Counted from the stretch's first letter, positions 1-8,390 are shown. The stretch: 64,000 nt of DNA from an uncultured Psychromonas sp. (GCF_947489755.1 NZ_CANLFB010000016.1:1-64000), one strand, 5' to 3'. Numbers and translations: made by a program. The notes: a model not told the origin generated them from the sequence alone.

Positions 1-63
1 GTGATAGTCAAAGAGTAATAAAAATGTGCACTAGGGATTGGATGAATCTGATCAGCTAATTAG

Positions 64-600
64 GCGGAATGGTATTACGCAGGTAATAACTACGATTTAA
101 TAGAGGATTATTGGCCTAAAGGAATAGGAGAAAGTAAAAAAGGGAATCGATTTCTTATTATTGCAACTAACTTAATTTTAGCGATTAGAGGCGAGTTATG
201 TAAGGACGAAATAAATGTTCAAGCTGAAGTTTTTTTAACTAAAAACAATACTAAATCTGAAATAGCAATTGTTAATGTTTTAATTTCTACATTAAACCAA
301 GATTACACAGCAATTTCAGAGCATTTAAATACTGTAACCAAATTATTTAAAAGTATGAAATGGTTACATGATATGGCTAACCCGATAGGAAAATATTTGC
401 CCTTTATCAGTTATGGATTACTTTCAATAATTAACCTTCACCTTGGGCATGATGCTATAAAAAGAATATCTATGCCTAATGTAAATATTTGGTGGGAAAG
501 CTATTTGACTTTAAATAAAGAAAGTAATTTTAAAGAGGGTCATTGTGTTCATGAATTTGATGGTAGGTTAAGTTGTATTAATCGTATTAAAAGTGTTTGA
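64..600 (+). pseudogene. Start-less reading frame, probable gene remnant
   Basis: The frame is open from just after a TAG at 61-63 to a TGA at 598-600, about 178 codons, but has no ATG, GTG, TTG or CTG codon before the ATG at 355. An 81-residue product from 355 is possible, yet the protein-like composition continues upstream, which suggests that the 5' end has been lost or frameshifted. A short open stretch in another frame at about 41-100 could be the displaced start. I do not recognise the product. It has no obvious signal peptide or clear transmembrane segment and contains several Trp and His residues near its C-terminus (WWESY, HCVHEF). It could instead be an intact small gene starting at 355. 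Confidence 0.35.
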
Positions 601-683
601 TTTTATAGCGTATTTTATTTAAGTAAAGTGTTGGTCAGCCACTTTATAACCCCACTCTTATCAATTAGTTAACAATACAACGC

Positions 684-724
684 AAAACTCAACGTGGCAG
701 CGACAACTCTCCCGTTGAGTTTTT
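684..724. terminator. Terminator-like hairpin in repeat copy A
   Basis: AACTCAACG (686-694) pairs with CGTTGAGTT (713-721) and is followed by TTT on the + strand. It could end transcription from the remnant gene ending at 600. The equivalent in copy B (about 1204-1242) keeps only a 7-bp core, AACTCAA/TTGAGTT. Confidence 0.5.
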
Positions 725-773
725 CTGAATGAGTAATTACCTTCAGCAAGTAAAGGCATGGATGCCGTTGCTA

Positions 774-806
774 GCTCATTTCGAGACATGGATGTCGAGT
801 ATGAGC
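774..806. repeat. Imperfect hairpin in repeat copy A (repeated at 1344-1376)
   Basis: The arms GCTCAT..CGAGACAT and ATGTCGA..ATGAGC fold around GG with small internal mismatches. A small palindrome GGCATGGATGCC lies just upstream at 755-766. The hairpin is conserved in copy B at 1344-1376. It resembles an intergenic palindromic repeat element rather than a factor-independent terminator because no T-run follows it. Confidence 0.55.
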
Positions 807-868
807 GGTGCGTTTAGAAGGTAGTTATTACTTTATTTTAAAAAGAGTAGATTAAAGAACGAATTGGG

Positions 869-914
869 AAGCGAGTTATGCGTCAGCATAGTTTTACGAG
901 CGGATTAAGCTCTG
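869..914. repeat. 46-bp module, copy 1 of 3
   Basis: The module reads GCGAGTTATGCGTCAGCATAG, an AC/CA-rich spacer, then GAGCGGATTAAGCTCTG. Related copies lie at 1279-1324 and 1438-1483. It is rich in short inverted pieces and may be folded in RNA or single-stranded DNA. Its function is unknown. Confidence 0.6.
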
Positions 915-1278
915 CGTATCCTTTTCAGTCTTTTTGCGTGTTGTGGGTAAAAGGCATCTTCTGGTAAGAAAAAGTATGTCGCCGACAGGGCGAAACCAAT
1001 GCAAACAAAAATCTAAATGCTCCGACGAGCGCAGACGAGCTAATATAGCTATAACTTTTAATTAAAAAAATAATTTAATACCAGTCTTTTTTTTAATTGT
1101 TGGACAGCCACGTTATAAATTCAACAGCTTTATCCAATCAGTAAAGTGTTGGACAGCCACTTTATAACCCCATTCTTATCAATTAGTTAACAATACAACG
1201 CGAAACTCAACGTGGCAGTGACAACTCTCCCATTGAGTTTTTCTGAATGAGTAATTACCTTCAGCAAGTAAAGGCATG

Positions 1279-1324
1279 GAGCGAATTATGCGACAGCATA
1301 GTGCAATGAGCGGACTAAGCTCTG
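1279..1324. repeat. 46-bp module, copy 2 of 3 (inserted)
   Basis: This is a diverged copy of the module at 869-914 (GAGCGAATTATGCGACAGC ... GGACTAAGCTCTG). It is present only in copy B of the tandem block, where it interrupts the GGCATGGATGCC palindrome. It therefore looks like a small element that has inserted or been gene-converted independently of the larger duplication. Confidence 0.6.
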
Positions 1325-1437
1325 GGGCCCTTTGCCGTTGCTAGCTCATTTCGAGACATGGATGTCGAGTATGAGCGGTGCGTTTAGAAGGCAGTTATTA
1401 CTTTATTTTAAAAGAGTAGATTAAAAAACGAATTGGG

Positions 1438-1483
1438 AAGCGAGTTATGCATCAGCATAGTTTTACGAGCGGGTTAAGCTCTG
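1438..1483. repeat. 46-bp module, copy 3 of 3
   Basis: This copy lies in copy B at the position equivalent to 869-914 in copy A. It differs from that copy by only a few bases. Confidence 0.6.
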
Positions 1484-1681
1484 CGTATCCTTTTCAGTCT
1501 TTTTGCGTGTTGTGGGTAAAAGGCATCTTCTGGTAAGAAAAAGTATGTCGCCGACAGGGCGAAATCAATGCGAACAAAAATCTAAATGCTCCAACGAGTG
1601 CAGACGAGCTAATATCCCTATAACTTTTAATTAAAAAAATAATTTGATACCCGTCTTTTTTTAAATTGTTGGACAGCCACG

Positions 1682-2074
1682 TTATAAATTCAACAGCTTT
1701 ATCCAATCGTCACTATTTGGCCCAACAACACATTCACCATCAACTCGCATTCCTAAACGTAACTTGCAGCGCCCTGCAACACTTTCAAACTGACTTGCAG
1801 GCAAATGACGAACAGAGTCAACTAATAGCAACCAGTGCTTTTCTGTTTGCTTTGCTAAGGTGTAATAAACCCATTTTCCGTTCTTTTCTTGATCAAGCAA
1901 CCCTGCTTTAAATAGCATTTTTAAGTTTCGAGATACGTTGTATTGCGTTTCCCCTATGACATCCATTGCTTCTGCCACTGTGACTTTTTGATCAACGTGA
2001 ATTAGCAGCCAACATAACCTTAAGCGATGCGGTTCAGCGAGGGCTTTTAATGCATCTAAATATTGTAATTCCAT
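1682..2074 (-). CDS. ArsR/SmtB-family winged-helix regulator
   Basis: A 130-residue protein with an ArsR-type winged helix: helix-turn-helix at about residues 34-57 and beta-wing at about 60-73. The ELCVCDL arsenic site of classical ArsR is absent. Cys21, Cys103 and Cys115 are present, the last two in a C-terminal R-C-x-L-R ... G-x-C-V-V-G segment that could bind a metal or metalloid. It is the second gene after a small membrane protein (3 bp between them) and is divergent from a permease at 2492 that it probably represses; this target is inferred from position. Its last nine codons lie in the tandem repeat, and a copy of that tail occurs at about 1110-1139. Confidence 0.85.
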   Translation of the reverse strand: MELQYLDALKALAEPHRLRLCWLLIHVDQKVTVAEAMDVIGETQYNVSRNLKMLFKAGLLDQEKNGKWVYYTLAKQTEKHWLLLVDSVRHLPASQFESVAGRCKLRLGMRVDGECVVGPNSDDWIKLLNL

Positions 2075-2077
2075 TTG

Positions 2078-2353
2078 TTACTCTTTTTGTTTTCTTATAC
2101 TTACAAATATTATCACTATTCCAATCAATAATACGATACTTGAATGAATCGCATGCATGATCACCACTTCTCTGCTTGCTCCTGTCAATAAGGCATACCA
2201 AAAAAAAGGGCAAAATAAGCCGAGTAAAGCAATGTTACGCCCTGCTTTTGTTTGCTCTGATAGCCCTTCATTGTTTAACAAACCTGAAATAACTTTCCAT
2301 ATATGAGTATAAGCACAAAGCTGACTCAACTTGCCGATTATCTTTTTTAACAT
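2078..2353 (-). CDS. Small two-helix membrane protein, unknown function
   Basis: A 91-residue protein with two predicted membrane segments at about residues 41-60 and 66-87, a basic N-terminus and a basic KQKE end. The first segment contains CPFFW. I do not recognise a characterised family. It is the first gene of a two-gene unit with the ArsR-type regulator (3 bp apart) and is divergent from the DUF318 permease, which suggests a role in the same metal or metalloid response. That role is inference from context only. Confidence 0.65.
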   Translation of the reverse strand: MLKKIIGKLSQLCAYTHIWKVISGLLNNEGLSEQTKAGRNIALLGLFCPFFWYALLTGASREVVIMHAIHSSIVLLIGIVIIFVSIRKQKE

Positions 2354-2491
2354 TCAATTCCCTCCACCTGAAGATGTTCAGTATACATAAAAATAACACA
2401 AAATCATACTTGCGCATTTATGCATATGTAATTATGATAGCTCCGTTCCATTAATGAAGTATTTGCTTATAAACAACATAAAGGTAATGTT
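2354..2491. promoter_or_regulatory. Divergent promoter region with palindromic candidate operator
   Basis: This 138-bp AT-rich spacer lies between the arsR-type unit and the permease gene. It contains the palindromes TATGCATA (2419-2426) and CATATG (2423-2428) within TGCGCATTTATGCATATGTA (2411-2430), the best candidate for a dimeric winged-helix operator. No operator sequence is known for this regulator, so the call rests only on symmetry and position. Confidence 0.35.
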
Positions 2492-3487
2492 ATGAACATA
2501 GATAAACTAACACTCGCATTGAATGAATTTGTTCATGTAGGTGGCGCTTTAGTCATTGTTATTGCTGTGGTCTCAGTATTAACTGGCTTCATGCGTGAAT
2601 ATATCCCTCAAGATAAACTTCAAAAGAAATTAACAAAACATGAAAAATGGGGGCCGCTATTAGGATCTTTATTTGGTATGTTAACGCCATTTTGTAGCGC
2701 GTCAGTGGTGCCTGTCACAATGGGGATGGCAACCATGGGTGTATCACTCGGTACAGTGTTAAGCTTTTTGATTTCAGCTCCTTTGTGTAACTTTGTTGTA
2801 CTAGCAATGATTTACGCAACCTTCGGATTTAAAGTCACTATCGTTTATTTGGCGCTAACTTTTACTTCTGCGGTATTGGGTGGATGGTTAATCACCAAAA
2901 CACCGTGGAGAAATGAAATCAAACGCGCAGATGAAATTGAGGGTAACAAAGCACCAACTTGCTCCGCTGCCTCCTCTTCATTTTCTTGTTCAGAAACGGA
3001 AACAGAAATAAAGCCAGTAGCAACAGCAAGTAGCTGTTCAGCTACATCACCTTGTTCGATAACGCCATCTGCTAAATCAAGTAAAACTGAGAATGCATTA
3101 CGCTTTGCGCTTATTTTGTTTAAGAAAATTATTCCTTACGTATTACTCGGCGCGATCATTAGTGGTTTATCCGCAGCCTATTTGCCTGCAGATATGGTTG
3201 AGAAGTATGTAGGAGATGACAGTATTCTCGCCATTTTTATTGCTGCAGTAATTGGCGTGCCACTTTATTTACGAATTGAAATGGCTATTCCACTGTTGAG
3301 TGTTTTGATTGCGAAAGGAATGGGGTTAGGTCCCGCTATGGCATTAATTGTCGGTGGTACGGGGGCAAGTTTACCTGAGATTGCACTGGTTTCTTCAGTG
3401 CTAAAACCAAAGGCAGTCATCGCATTTGTGGGTATTATTTTAACGACGGCAGTGATTGCAGGTTTGTTATTCCAGTATGTTGTCTAA
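2492..3487 (+). CDS. DUF318/ArsP-like permease with Cys-rich loop
   Basis: A 331-residue inner-membrane permease of the DUF318 (ArsP / YraQ / SO_0444-type) family. Members export trivalent organoarsenicals or, in some lineages, are associated with copper or zinc efflux. There are two blocks of membrane helices, about residues 15-135 and 204-330. The first carries the family hallmark TPFCSAS (Cys68) and a further Cys99. The cytoplasmic linker (about 140-200) is Ser/Thr-rich and has four Cys-Ser pairs (Cys157, 166, 182, 188), plausible for metal delivery. The second half has the family GGTGASLPE segment. Its divergence from an ArsR-type regulator supports metal- or metalloid-induced efflux. The substrate cannot be decided from sequence. 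Confidence 0.8.
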   Translation: MNIDKLTLALNEFVHVGGALVIVIAVVSVLTGFMREYIPQDKLQKKLTKHEKWGPLLGSLFGMLTPFCSASVVPVTMGMATMGVSLGTVLSFLISAPLCNFVVLAMIYATFGFKVTIVYLALTFTSAVLGGWLITKTPWRNEIKRADEIEGNKAPTCSAASSSFSCSETETEIKPVATASSCSATSPCSITPSAKSSKTENALRFALILFKKIIPYVLLGAIISGLSAAYLPADMVEKYVGDDSILAIFIAAVIGVPLYLRIEMAIPLLSVLIAKGMGLGPAMALIVGGTGASLPEIALVSSVLKPKAVIAFVGIILTTAVIAGLLFQYVV

Positions 3488-3498
3488 CATCTTTTATA

Positions 3499-3524
3499 GG
3501 GTCTGAGCTAATTGAGTTAGACCC
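3499..3524. other. Hairpin between permease and amidotransferase genes
   Basis: GGGTCT (3499-3504) pairs with AGACCC (3519-3524). No T-run follows, so it is a weak terminator or an mRNA-processing hairpin that would let some transcripts continue into the next gene 36 bp downstream. Confidence 0.35.
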
Positions 3525-3559
3525 TCGTCATTTAAAAAGAAAAAGAAGAGATAGTAAAT

Positions 3560-4276
3560 ATGAACATTGGAATTTTATTGTGTGGTGACGTGCCTGCAAA
3601 GCTTATCGAAGAGTTCGGCGGTTACAGCGACTGTTTAAAAACGCATTATAGCTTAGATAGCTATGGTTCAGTTAAAACTTGGAATGTATATCAACACAAT
3701 GAATTTCCTAAGTTTATTAATGAATGTGATGTTTATATCATTGGAGGAAGCCCATCGGGCGTGAATGATAATTTAAATTGGGTTAAAGATTTAACCACTT
3801 TTATTCAATCTGCTTTTCGCGCTAAAAGGAAACTGTTTGGTATTTGCTTTGGTCATCAAGTGATTAATTATGCGCTTGGTGGAAAGGTAGAGGAAACAAA
3901 GAGAGGTTGGGGATTAGGGGCTTATGATGTGTTATTAAAGCAAAACATAGATGAGTTAACATCGGGCCAAAAGATGAAGTTAATTGCTATTCATCAAGAT
4001 CAAGTCATTAGCACCGGAACAGGCTTCGAAGTGTTAGCTGGAAGCGAGTTTTGCCCTCATTATATGACAAAATATCAAGATCGAGTATTAACAGTACAAG
4101 GCCATCCAGAATTTACGGCGGCTTTTTTTAATGCCCTACTTTCACAACGTATAGACATATTTCAACAAGATGAAATTGAAGCAGCGACAATAACAGAAGA
4201 AATTAAGATAGATAGTTTAGCCTTTAACCGCTTTGTTACTGACTTCTTATTTGCCAAACAATCATTATCATTCTAG
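3560..4276 (+). CDS. Class I glutamine amidotransferase-like protein
   Basis: A 238-residue stand-alone class I (triad) glutamine amidotransferase domain like that of GMP synthetase. The nucleophile is Cys96 in GICFGHQ, and the partner His182 and Glu184 lie in QGHPEF, so the triad is intact. An oxyanion-type GGSPSG motif lies at about 62-67. No synthetase partner domain is fused or adjacent, so the ammonia acceptor is unknown. Members of this group are often annotated as GMP synthase-like and some hydrolyse gamma-glutamyl compounds. An SD-like AAGAAGAGA precedes the ATG. It sits 72 bp after the permease on the same strand. Confidence 0.8.
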   Translation: MNIGILLCGDVPAKLIEEFGGYSDCLKTHYSLDSYGSVKTWNVYQHNEFPKFINECDVYIIGGSPSGVNDNLNWVKDLTTFIQSAFRAKRKLFGICFGHQVINYALGGKVEETKRGWGLGAYDVLLKQNIDELTSGQKMKLIAIHQDQVISTGTGFEVLAGSEFCPHYMTKYQDRVLTVQGHPEFTAAFFNALLSQRIDIFQQDEIEAATITEEIKIDSLAFNRFVTDFLFAKQSLSF

Positions 4277-4301
4277 GTATAAAATAAAACAATAAAACTA
4301 A

Positions 4302-4325
4302 AAAAGCTCACCGGAGTGAGCTTTT
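4302..4325. terminator. Bidirectional terminator
   Basis: AAAAGCTCACCGGAGTGAGCTTTT is a strong GC-capped stem (arms AAAAGCTCAC and GTGAGCTTTT) between two convergent genes. It has A/T runs on both sides and serves the amidotransferase gene on + and nlpI on -. Confidence 0.85.
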
Positions 4326-4333
4326 AATTCAGC

Positions 4334-5290
4334 TTAGCTGCTTGGATTGTTGGCTTGCTGAGCTTGTTGTAGTTTTAAAGCCTGCTGTTGTAATTTGTTT
4401 TGAATATTATTAAGGTCAATTAACGCATATTTGTATTCAATAAAGTCTTTCACATTAGTCGCCGCACTCAATTTTAAGTAATAGATACCTTTGGTGAGGT
4501 TGTCATTATTCATATACCAGTGGGCTAGGTAGTAATAAGCTTCACATAAACGTTGAGCGAGTTCTTCATTAGACTTAATGCCATTGCCAATATTATCGAA
4601 GAAATCTCTTTCAGAAATTTCACCATTCATGACACCCACAATAGCCCAAGCAAAACGGTTATCTTCTTCTGTTGTTTGTGCAGTTTTCAATTGTTGTTCT
4701 GCTGCTTTTAAATCAACATGCGCGTTAATAATATAACGCCATAAAGAGCGATAAGGGTCAGTTTTATCTAAATCATAAAAGTGCTCGATATCTGCCTGTG
4801 CACCGTCGTAACGATTCACTAAAGATAAACCAATCGCACGATGCAGATAACTGTAATCCATTTGGTCTGACAGTTCTATTGCAGAATCAAAAGCATCAAA
4901 TGCCTCGTCGTATGCTTCACCCATTAATAGATAAACACCCAATGAGTTATAAGATGCTGCTAGCGTTGGGTCAAGGCTAATTGATTGCGTAAAGTCATAA
5001 CGGCTATTTGCATTCAACCCCATTCGGTCGTAAATCAAGCCTCGTTCGTATAACAATATCGCACGTTGTTTATCATCAACTTTAGTTTTATCTGCAATTA
5101 ATTGATTAATACGTAATAATTTAACTTCGTCTTGGTAGGAAACTTGAATCGGTGTAGCTAGTGGAAACACAGAACTTCCATAACCGGTGGCTGCTAAGGA
5201 ATAGCTTTCATTTTGACTTTGATTATTTGAACACGCAGTAAGAGTGACAAAAGAGAGGACTATAAGTAACTTATTATATGATGATCGCAT
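4334..5290 (-). CDS. nlpI: TPR lipoprotein NlpI
   Basis: A 318-residue lipoprotein with a signal peptide and lipobox TLTAC (Cys20). A tetratricopeptide region spans about 60-200: LLYERGLIYDRMG, SYNSLGVYLLMGEAYDEAFDAFDSAIEL, YSYLHRAIGLSLV. In E. coli NlpI (294 residues) is an outer-membrane adaptor for peptidoglycan hydrolases and the protease Prc. The sequence matches NlpI through the conserved DDPNDPFRSLW-like block (here DKTDPYRSLW). The C-terminus is a Gln/Leu-rich coiled segment a little longer than usual. In E. coli nlpI follows pnp; here it stands alone between terminators. Confidence 0.88.
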   Translation of the reverse strand: MRSSYNKLLIVLSFVTLTACSNNQSQNESYSLAATGYGSSVFPLATPIQVSYQDEVKLLRINQLIADKTKVDDKQRAILLYERGLIYDRMGLNANSRYDFTQSISLDPTLAASYNSLGVYLLMGEAYDEAFDAFDSAIELSDQMDYSYLHRAIGLSLVNRYDGAQADIEHFYDLDKTDPYRSLWRYIINAHVDLKAAEQQLKTAQTTEEDNRFAWAIVGVMNGEISERDFFDNIGNGIKSNEELAQRLCEAYYYLAHWYMNNDNLTKGIYYLKLSAATNVKDFIEYKYALIDLNNIQNKLQQQALKLQQAQQANNPSS

Positions 5291-5431
5291 GATTTAACCC
5301 TTCTAAACAAGAGTTTCAAGAGTGTACTATATCTACGATAATGTAAAGTTTTAGCAATTCGTTTAACTAATTAATCAACAGTTGCGGTAAAAAAAGAACT
5401 TAAATTGACATTGCTGATAACAATCAAAAAA

Positions 5432-5454
5432 AAAGCACTGCGATGCAGTGCTTT
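5432..5454 (-). terminator. Terminator after secF
   Basis: Arms AAAGCACTGC and GCAGTGCTTT fold around GAT, with an A-run on the left that becomes the U-tract for minus-strand transcripts leaving secF (stop at 5484). Confidence 0.85.
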
Positions 5455-5483
5455 ATTATTTAAGAGTGTGCGACTATTGATAA

Positions 5484-6431
5484 TTACATCAAAGCGTCTT
5501 GGTCAGCACCTTCTTTTTCAATCACTTCAGGGATCATATGATCTCGTTTAATGCCGAGGCGAATAGCCAATGCACTTGCTACGTAAATCGATGAATAAGT
5601 ACCAACGAAGATACCAATGAGTAATGCCGTAGCAAAACCGTGAATCAACTCACCACCAACAACAAACAATGAAACTAATACAAAAATAGTCGTACCCGAC
5701 GTAATAATTGTTCTGCTTAAGGTTTGTGTTAACGATTTATCTACAATCTCTTCAGGTGTTGAAGTCGCAATTAAACGAAAGTTTTCACGAATACGGTCAA
5801 ATACAACGATCGTATCATTTAACGAGTAACCGACAACGGCAAGTAACGCCGCTAAAACCGTTAAATCGAATTCAATTTGAAATAACGAAAACACACCTAA
5901 CGTAATGATAATATCGTGTGCCAAAGCTAACACAGAACCGGTTGCTAAACGCCACTCAAAGCGCATGCTCACATAAAGCATGATACAAATAAGCGCGATG
6001 ATAATAGCAATACCACCATTTTCTGCTAATTCAGCACCCACATTAGGGCCAACAAACTCAATTCGGCGCATATCAACATTGCCAAAATCAGCAGCTGTTA
6101 AAGCATCCAGTATTTGATTACCAATGACTTGTCCTTTAACGCCTTCACGAGGCGCTAAACGTACCATCACTTCATGGCTTGTACCAAAATGCTGTACTAC
6201 GGCATCAGGGAAGTTAGCTGCGGTTAATGTTTCACGCACTTCCGTTAGGTTTGCAGGTTGTTCAAATCCAACTTCGATTAACGTACCACCGGTGAAATCT
6301 AACCCCCAGTTTAGCCAATTAATACTCAAAGACCCTAAAGAGATAACCAATAACAACATTGATAACCAGGTTGCAGGTTTTGAATATTTCATGAAGCTAA
6401 TAGTATGCTTCGACTTAATTAATTCCAACAT
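5484..6431 (-). CDS. secF: Protein translocase subunit SecF
   Basis: A 315-residue inner-membrane protein of the SecDF complex, which uses the proton gradient to pull secreted proteins through SecYEG. It has a membrane helix near residues 20-38, a periplasmic domain, and a C-terminal five-helix block with the RND-type motif YSLNDTIVVFDRIREN. It lies 12 bp after secD and is the last gene of the queA-tgt-yajC-secD-secF run, the usual gammaproteobacterial order. The length is as expected (E. coli 323). Confidence 0.97.
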   Translation of the reverse strand: MLELIKSKHTISFMKYSKPATWLSMLLLVISLGSLSINWLNWGLDFTGGTLIEVGFEQPANLTEVRETLTAANFPDAVVQHFGTSHEVMVRLAPREGVKGQVIGNQILDALTAADFGNVDMRRIEFVGPNVGAELAENGGIAIIIALICIMLYVSMRFEWRLATGSVLALAHDIIITLGVFSLFQIEFDLTVLAALLAVVGYSLNDTIVVFDRIRENFRLIATSTPEEIVDKSLTQTLSRTIITSGTTIFVLVSLFVVGGELIHGFATALLIGIFVGTYSSIYVASALAIRLGIKRDHMIPEVIEKEGADQDALM

Positions 6432-6443
6432 AGTTAACCCTGC

Positions 6444-8306
6444 TTAGATTGAAAGTTTTTTAATGTCATTACGTCCACCCCACAGTGCATTAACAATCGC
6501 ACGTGTGCCGAAGATAGAAGTAAACATTGAAGTTAAAATACCAAGTGCAAGCGTTACTGCAAAACCCTTAATTGGGCCAGTACCAACTGCGAACAAGATA
6601 ACCGCGGTAATAAAGGTAGTAATATTCGCATCAGCAATCGTTGATAATGCATTTGAGTAACCTTCATTAATTGAACGCTGAATTGATTTACCAGCATTTA
6701 ATTCTTCACGGATACGTTCAAATATCAATACGTTGGCATCAACTGCCATACCGATGGTTAATACGATACCTGCAATACCCGGTAGCGTTAATGTCGCACC
6801 AGGAATCAACGACATTAAACCAACAATCATTACGATGTTGAATAGTAATGCGGTATTCGCCACTGCACCAAATTTACGGTAGTAAACAAACATAAACAGA
6901 ACAACCGCTAATAAACCATAAACCATGGCTTTAATACCGTTGTCGATGTTTTGTTGACCTAAGCTTGGGCCAATAGTGCGTTCTTCTACAATTTGAATCG
7001 GTGCTGTTAGTGCACCTGCTCGTAATAATAGCGCTAAGTTATGTGCTTCAGCAGTGTTATCTAAACCAGTGATACGGAAGCTACGTCCTAACTGTGCTTG
7101 AATCGTTGCAACGTTAGCAACCTCAATACGTTTCTCAGTTTCAGATTTACCGTTGGCTTTCTTTTTACCCGTTGGTAAATATTCAATAAACAATGTTGCC
7201 ATTGGTTTACCGATATTACTTTTAGTGAAGCGCGACATTTTACTGCCACCTTGCGAGTCTAAAGAGATATTTACCTGTGCACGACCATATTCATCAGCAC
7301 TCGATTGTGCATCAACAATATGATTACCTGTTAAGATGATTTTTTTCTTAACAACAACCGGTTGACCATCACGCTCTTTATAAAGTGCAGAAGAAGCGGG
7401 AACACGACCTGCTAAGGCATCAGACACATCAGTATCAGAGTCAACAGCATGGAATTCTAACGTTGCCGTTGCGCCTAAGATCTCTTTAGCACGAGCAGTA
7501 TCTTGAATACCTGGTAGTTCAACGACGATACGGTCAGTACCTTGACGCTGTACTAATGGTTCAGCAACACCAAGTTCATTAACACGGTTACGTAAAATGC
7601 TTAAGTTTTGTTGTAGTGCATCTTCTTTTGCTGTTTTTAACTTTTCTGCAGTCATGCTGATAGTTAAGTAGAAAGTGCCACTTGTTTCTTTTTCGTCAAA
7701 TGTAAAACCAGGATTAATCGGTTTTAAATAATCAATAGCACTGTCTAGAATTTCTTGCGACGTAAAACGTAGTATGACACCCGTTTCTGTAGACGCTTTT
7801 TCGATACCACGGTAACGAATTTTTTGTTCTCTTAAATCAGCACGTAAGTCTTGAACCATTTGTTCTTGTTCTTTACTGATTGCTTCGTCCATATCCACTT
7901 CCATTAAGAAATGAACACCACCACGAAGGTCAAGACCTAGTTTTAATGGGCTACCGCCAATCGCTTCTAACCAAGCTGGGGTTGCGGCTGCTAAGTTTAA
8001 TGCCGTAACAAAACCATCACCTATTTGTGCGCTGATTGTTTCACGTGTAATTAATTGTTCTTCACTTGAAGACAGTCTTACTAAAATTTGACCGTTTTCT
8101 AGCACGGTTGATTTTGGTGAGATATTCGCTTGCTTAAGGATGTCTTGTACTTTATCTAAAGTAGATAGTTCAACAGTAGCACCACGAGTAGCAGAAACTT
8201 GTACAGCAGGATCTTCGCCATACAGATTTGGAGCGGCATAAACTAAAGTAAATAAAACTATGAACCCTAGTAGTAGATACTTCCAAAGAGGGTATTTATT
8301 TAACAC
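6444..8306 (-). CDS. secD: Protein translocase subunit SecD
   Basis: A 620-residue inner-membrane subunit (E. coli 615). It has an N-terminal helix at about 8-26, the large periplasmic P1 region beginning around the conserved [16 protein letters not shown], and a C-terminal helix bundle with [17 protein letters not shown], the proton-relay motif. It works with SecF and YajC at the SecYEG channel. The 112-bp gap from yajC contains a terminator and a long hairpin, so its expression may be uncoupled from tgt-yajC. Confidence 0.97.
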   Translation of the reverse strand: MLNKYPLWKYLLLGFIVLFTLVYAAPNLYGEDPAVQVSATRGATVELSTLDKVQDILKQANISPKSTVLENGQILVRLSSSEEQLITRETISAQIGDGFVTALNLAAATPAWLEAIGGSPLKLGLDLRGGVHFLMEVDMDEAISKEQEQMVQDLRADLREQKIRYRGIEKASTETGVILRFTSQEILDSAIDYLKPINPGFTFDEKETSGTFYLTISMTAEKLKTAKEDALQQNLSILRNRVNELGVAEPLVQRQGTDRIVVELPGIQDTARAKEILGATATLEFHAVDSDTDVSDALAGRVPASSALYKERDGQPVVVKKKIILTGNHIVDAQSSADEYGRAQVNISLDSQGGSKMSRFTKSNIGKPMATLFIEYLPTGKKKANGKSETEKRIEVANVATIQAQLGRSFRITGLDNTAEAHNLALLLRAGALTAPIQIVEERTIGPSLGQQNIDNGIKAMVYGLLAVVLFMFVYYRKFGAVANTALLFNIVMIVGLMSLIPGATLTLPGIAGIVLTIGMAVDANVLIFERIREELNAGKSIQRSINEGYSNALSTIADANITTFITAVILFAVGTGPIKGFAVTLALGILTSMFTSIFGTRAIVNALWGGRNDIKKLSI

Positions 8307-8342
8307 GATAATGTCCTTTATTTGACGCTAAAGGTAATAAAA

Positions 8343-8387
8343 ATACCTTCACTACTTAATTAAAAAACGATTAAGCGATGAAGGTAT
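8343..8387 (-). promoter_or_regulatory. Long imperfect hairpin in the secD leader
   Basis: ATACCTTCA (8343-8351) pairs with TGAAGGTAT (8379-8387), and an inner pair CTTAAT (8355-8360) / ATTAAG (8370-8375) extends the stem across a small internal loop. It lies between the yajC terminator and the secD start, so it is part of the transcript leader of secD or of read-through RNA. It could stabilise the mRNA or regulate secDF; no known motif is matched. Confidence 0.45.
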
Positions 8388-8390
8388 ATC

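Larger units (their letters stand above)
622..1139. repeat. Tandem duplication, copy A (~518 bp)
   Basis: This block is followed immediately by a near-identical second copy at 1140-1708. Both begin AGTAAAGTGTTGG and end in TTTATCCAATC. The block opens with TTGGTCAGCCACTTTATAA and near its end carries the related TTGGACAGCCACGTTATAA (about 1100-1117). Its last ~30 bases are a copy of the 3' end of the arsR-type gene at 1682, so the duplicated unit reached into that coding sequence. It contains a terminator-like hairpin (684-724), a small palindrome GGCATGGATGCC (755-766) and a larger hairpin (774-806). I see no transposase in it. Confidence 0.85.
1140..1708. repeat. Tandem duplication, copy B (~569 bp)
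   Basis: This is the second copy of the block at 622-1139, with scattered substitutions and about 51 extra bases at roughly 1279-1331. The extra bases sit inside what is the palindrome GGCATGGATGCC in copy A and include a third copy of a ~46 bp module. The right end overlaps the last nine codons of the arsR-type gene (1682-1708), so this copy is the one joined to the intact gene and copy A is the detached duplicate. Confidence 0.85.

Noticed and set aside
1494-1706. 70-codon minus-strand frame within the repeat
   Set aside because: It lies in the tandem repeat, overlaps the arsR end in another frame, and has no SD or recognisable protein features.
622-1708. Integron attC (VCR-like) cassette array
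   Set aside because: The repeated GTTATAA and GTTATGC pieces are reminiscent of attC sites, but I could not find paired GTTRRRY/RYYYAAC core sites in the right spacing, no cassette-like genes lie between the copies, and no integrase is present.
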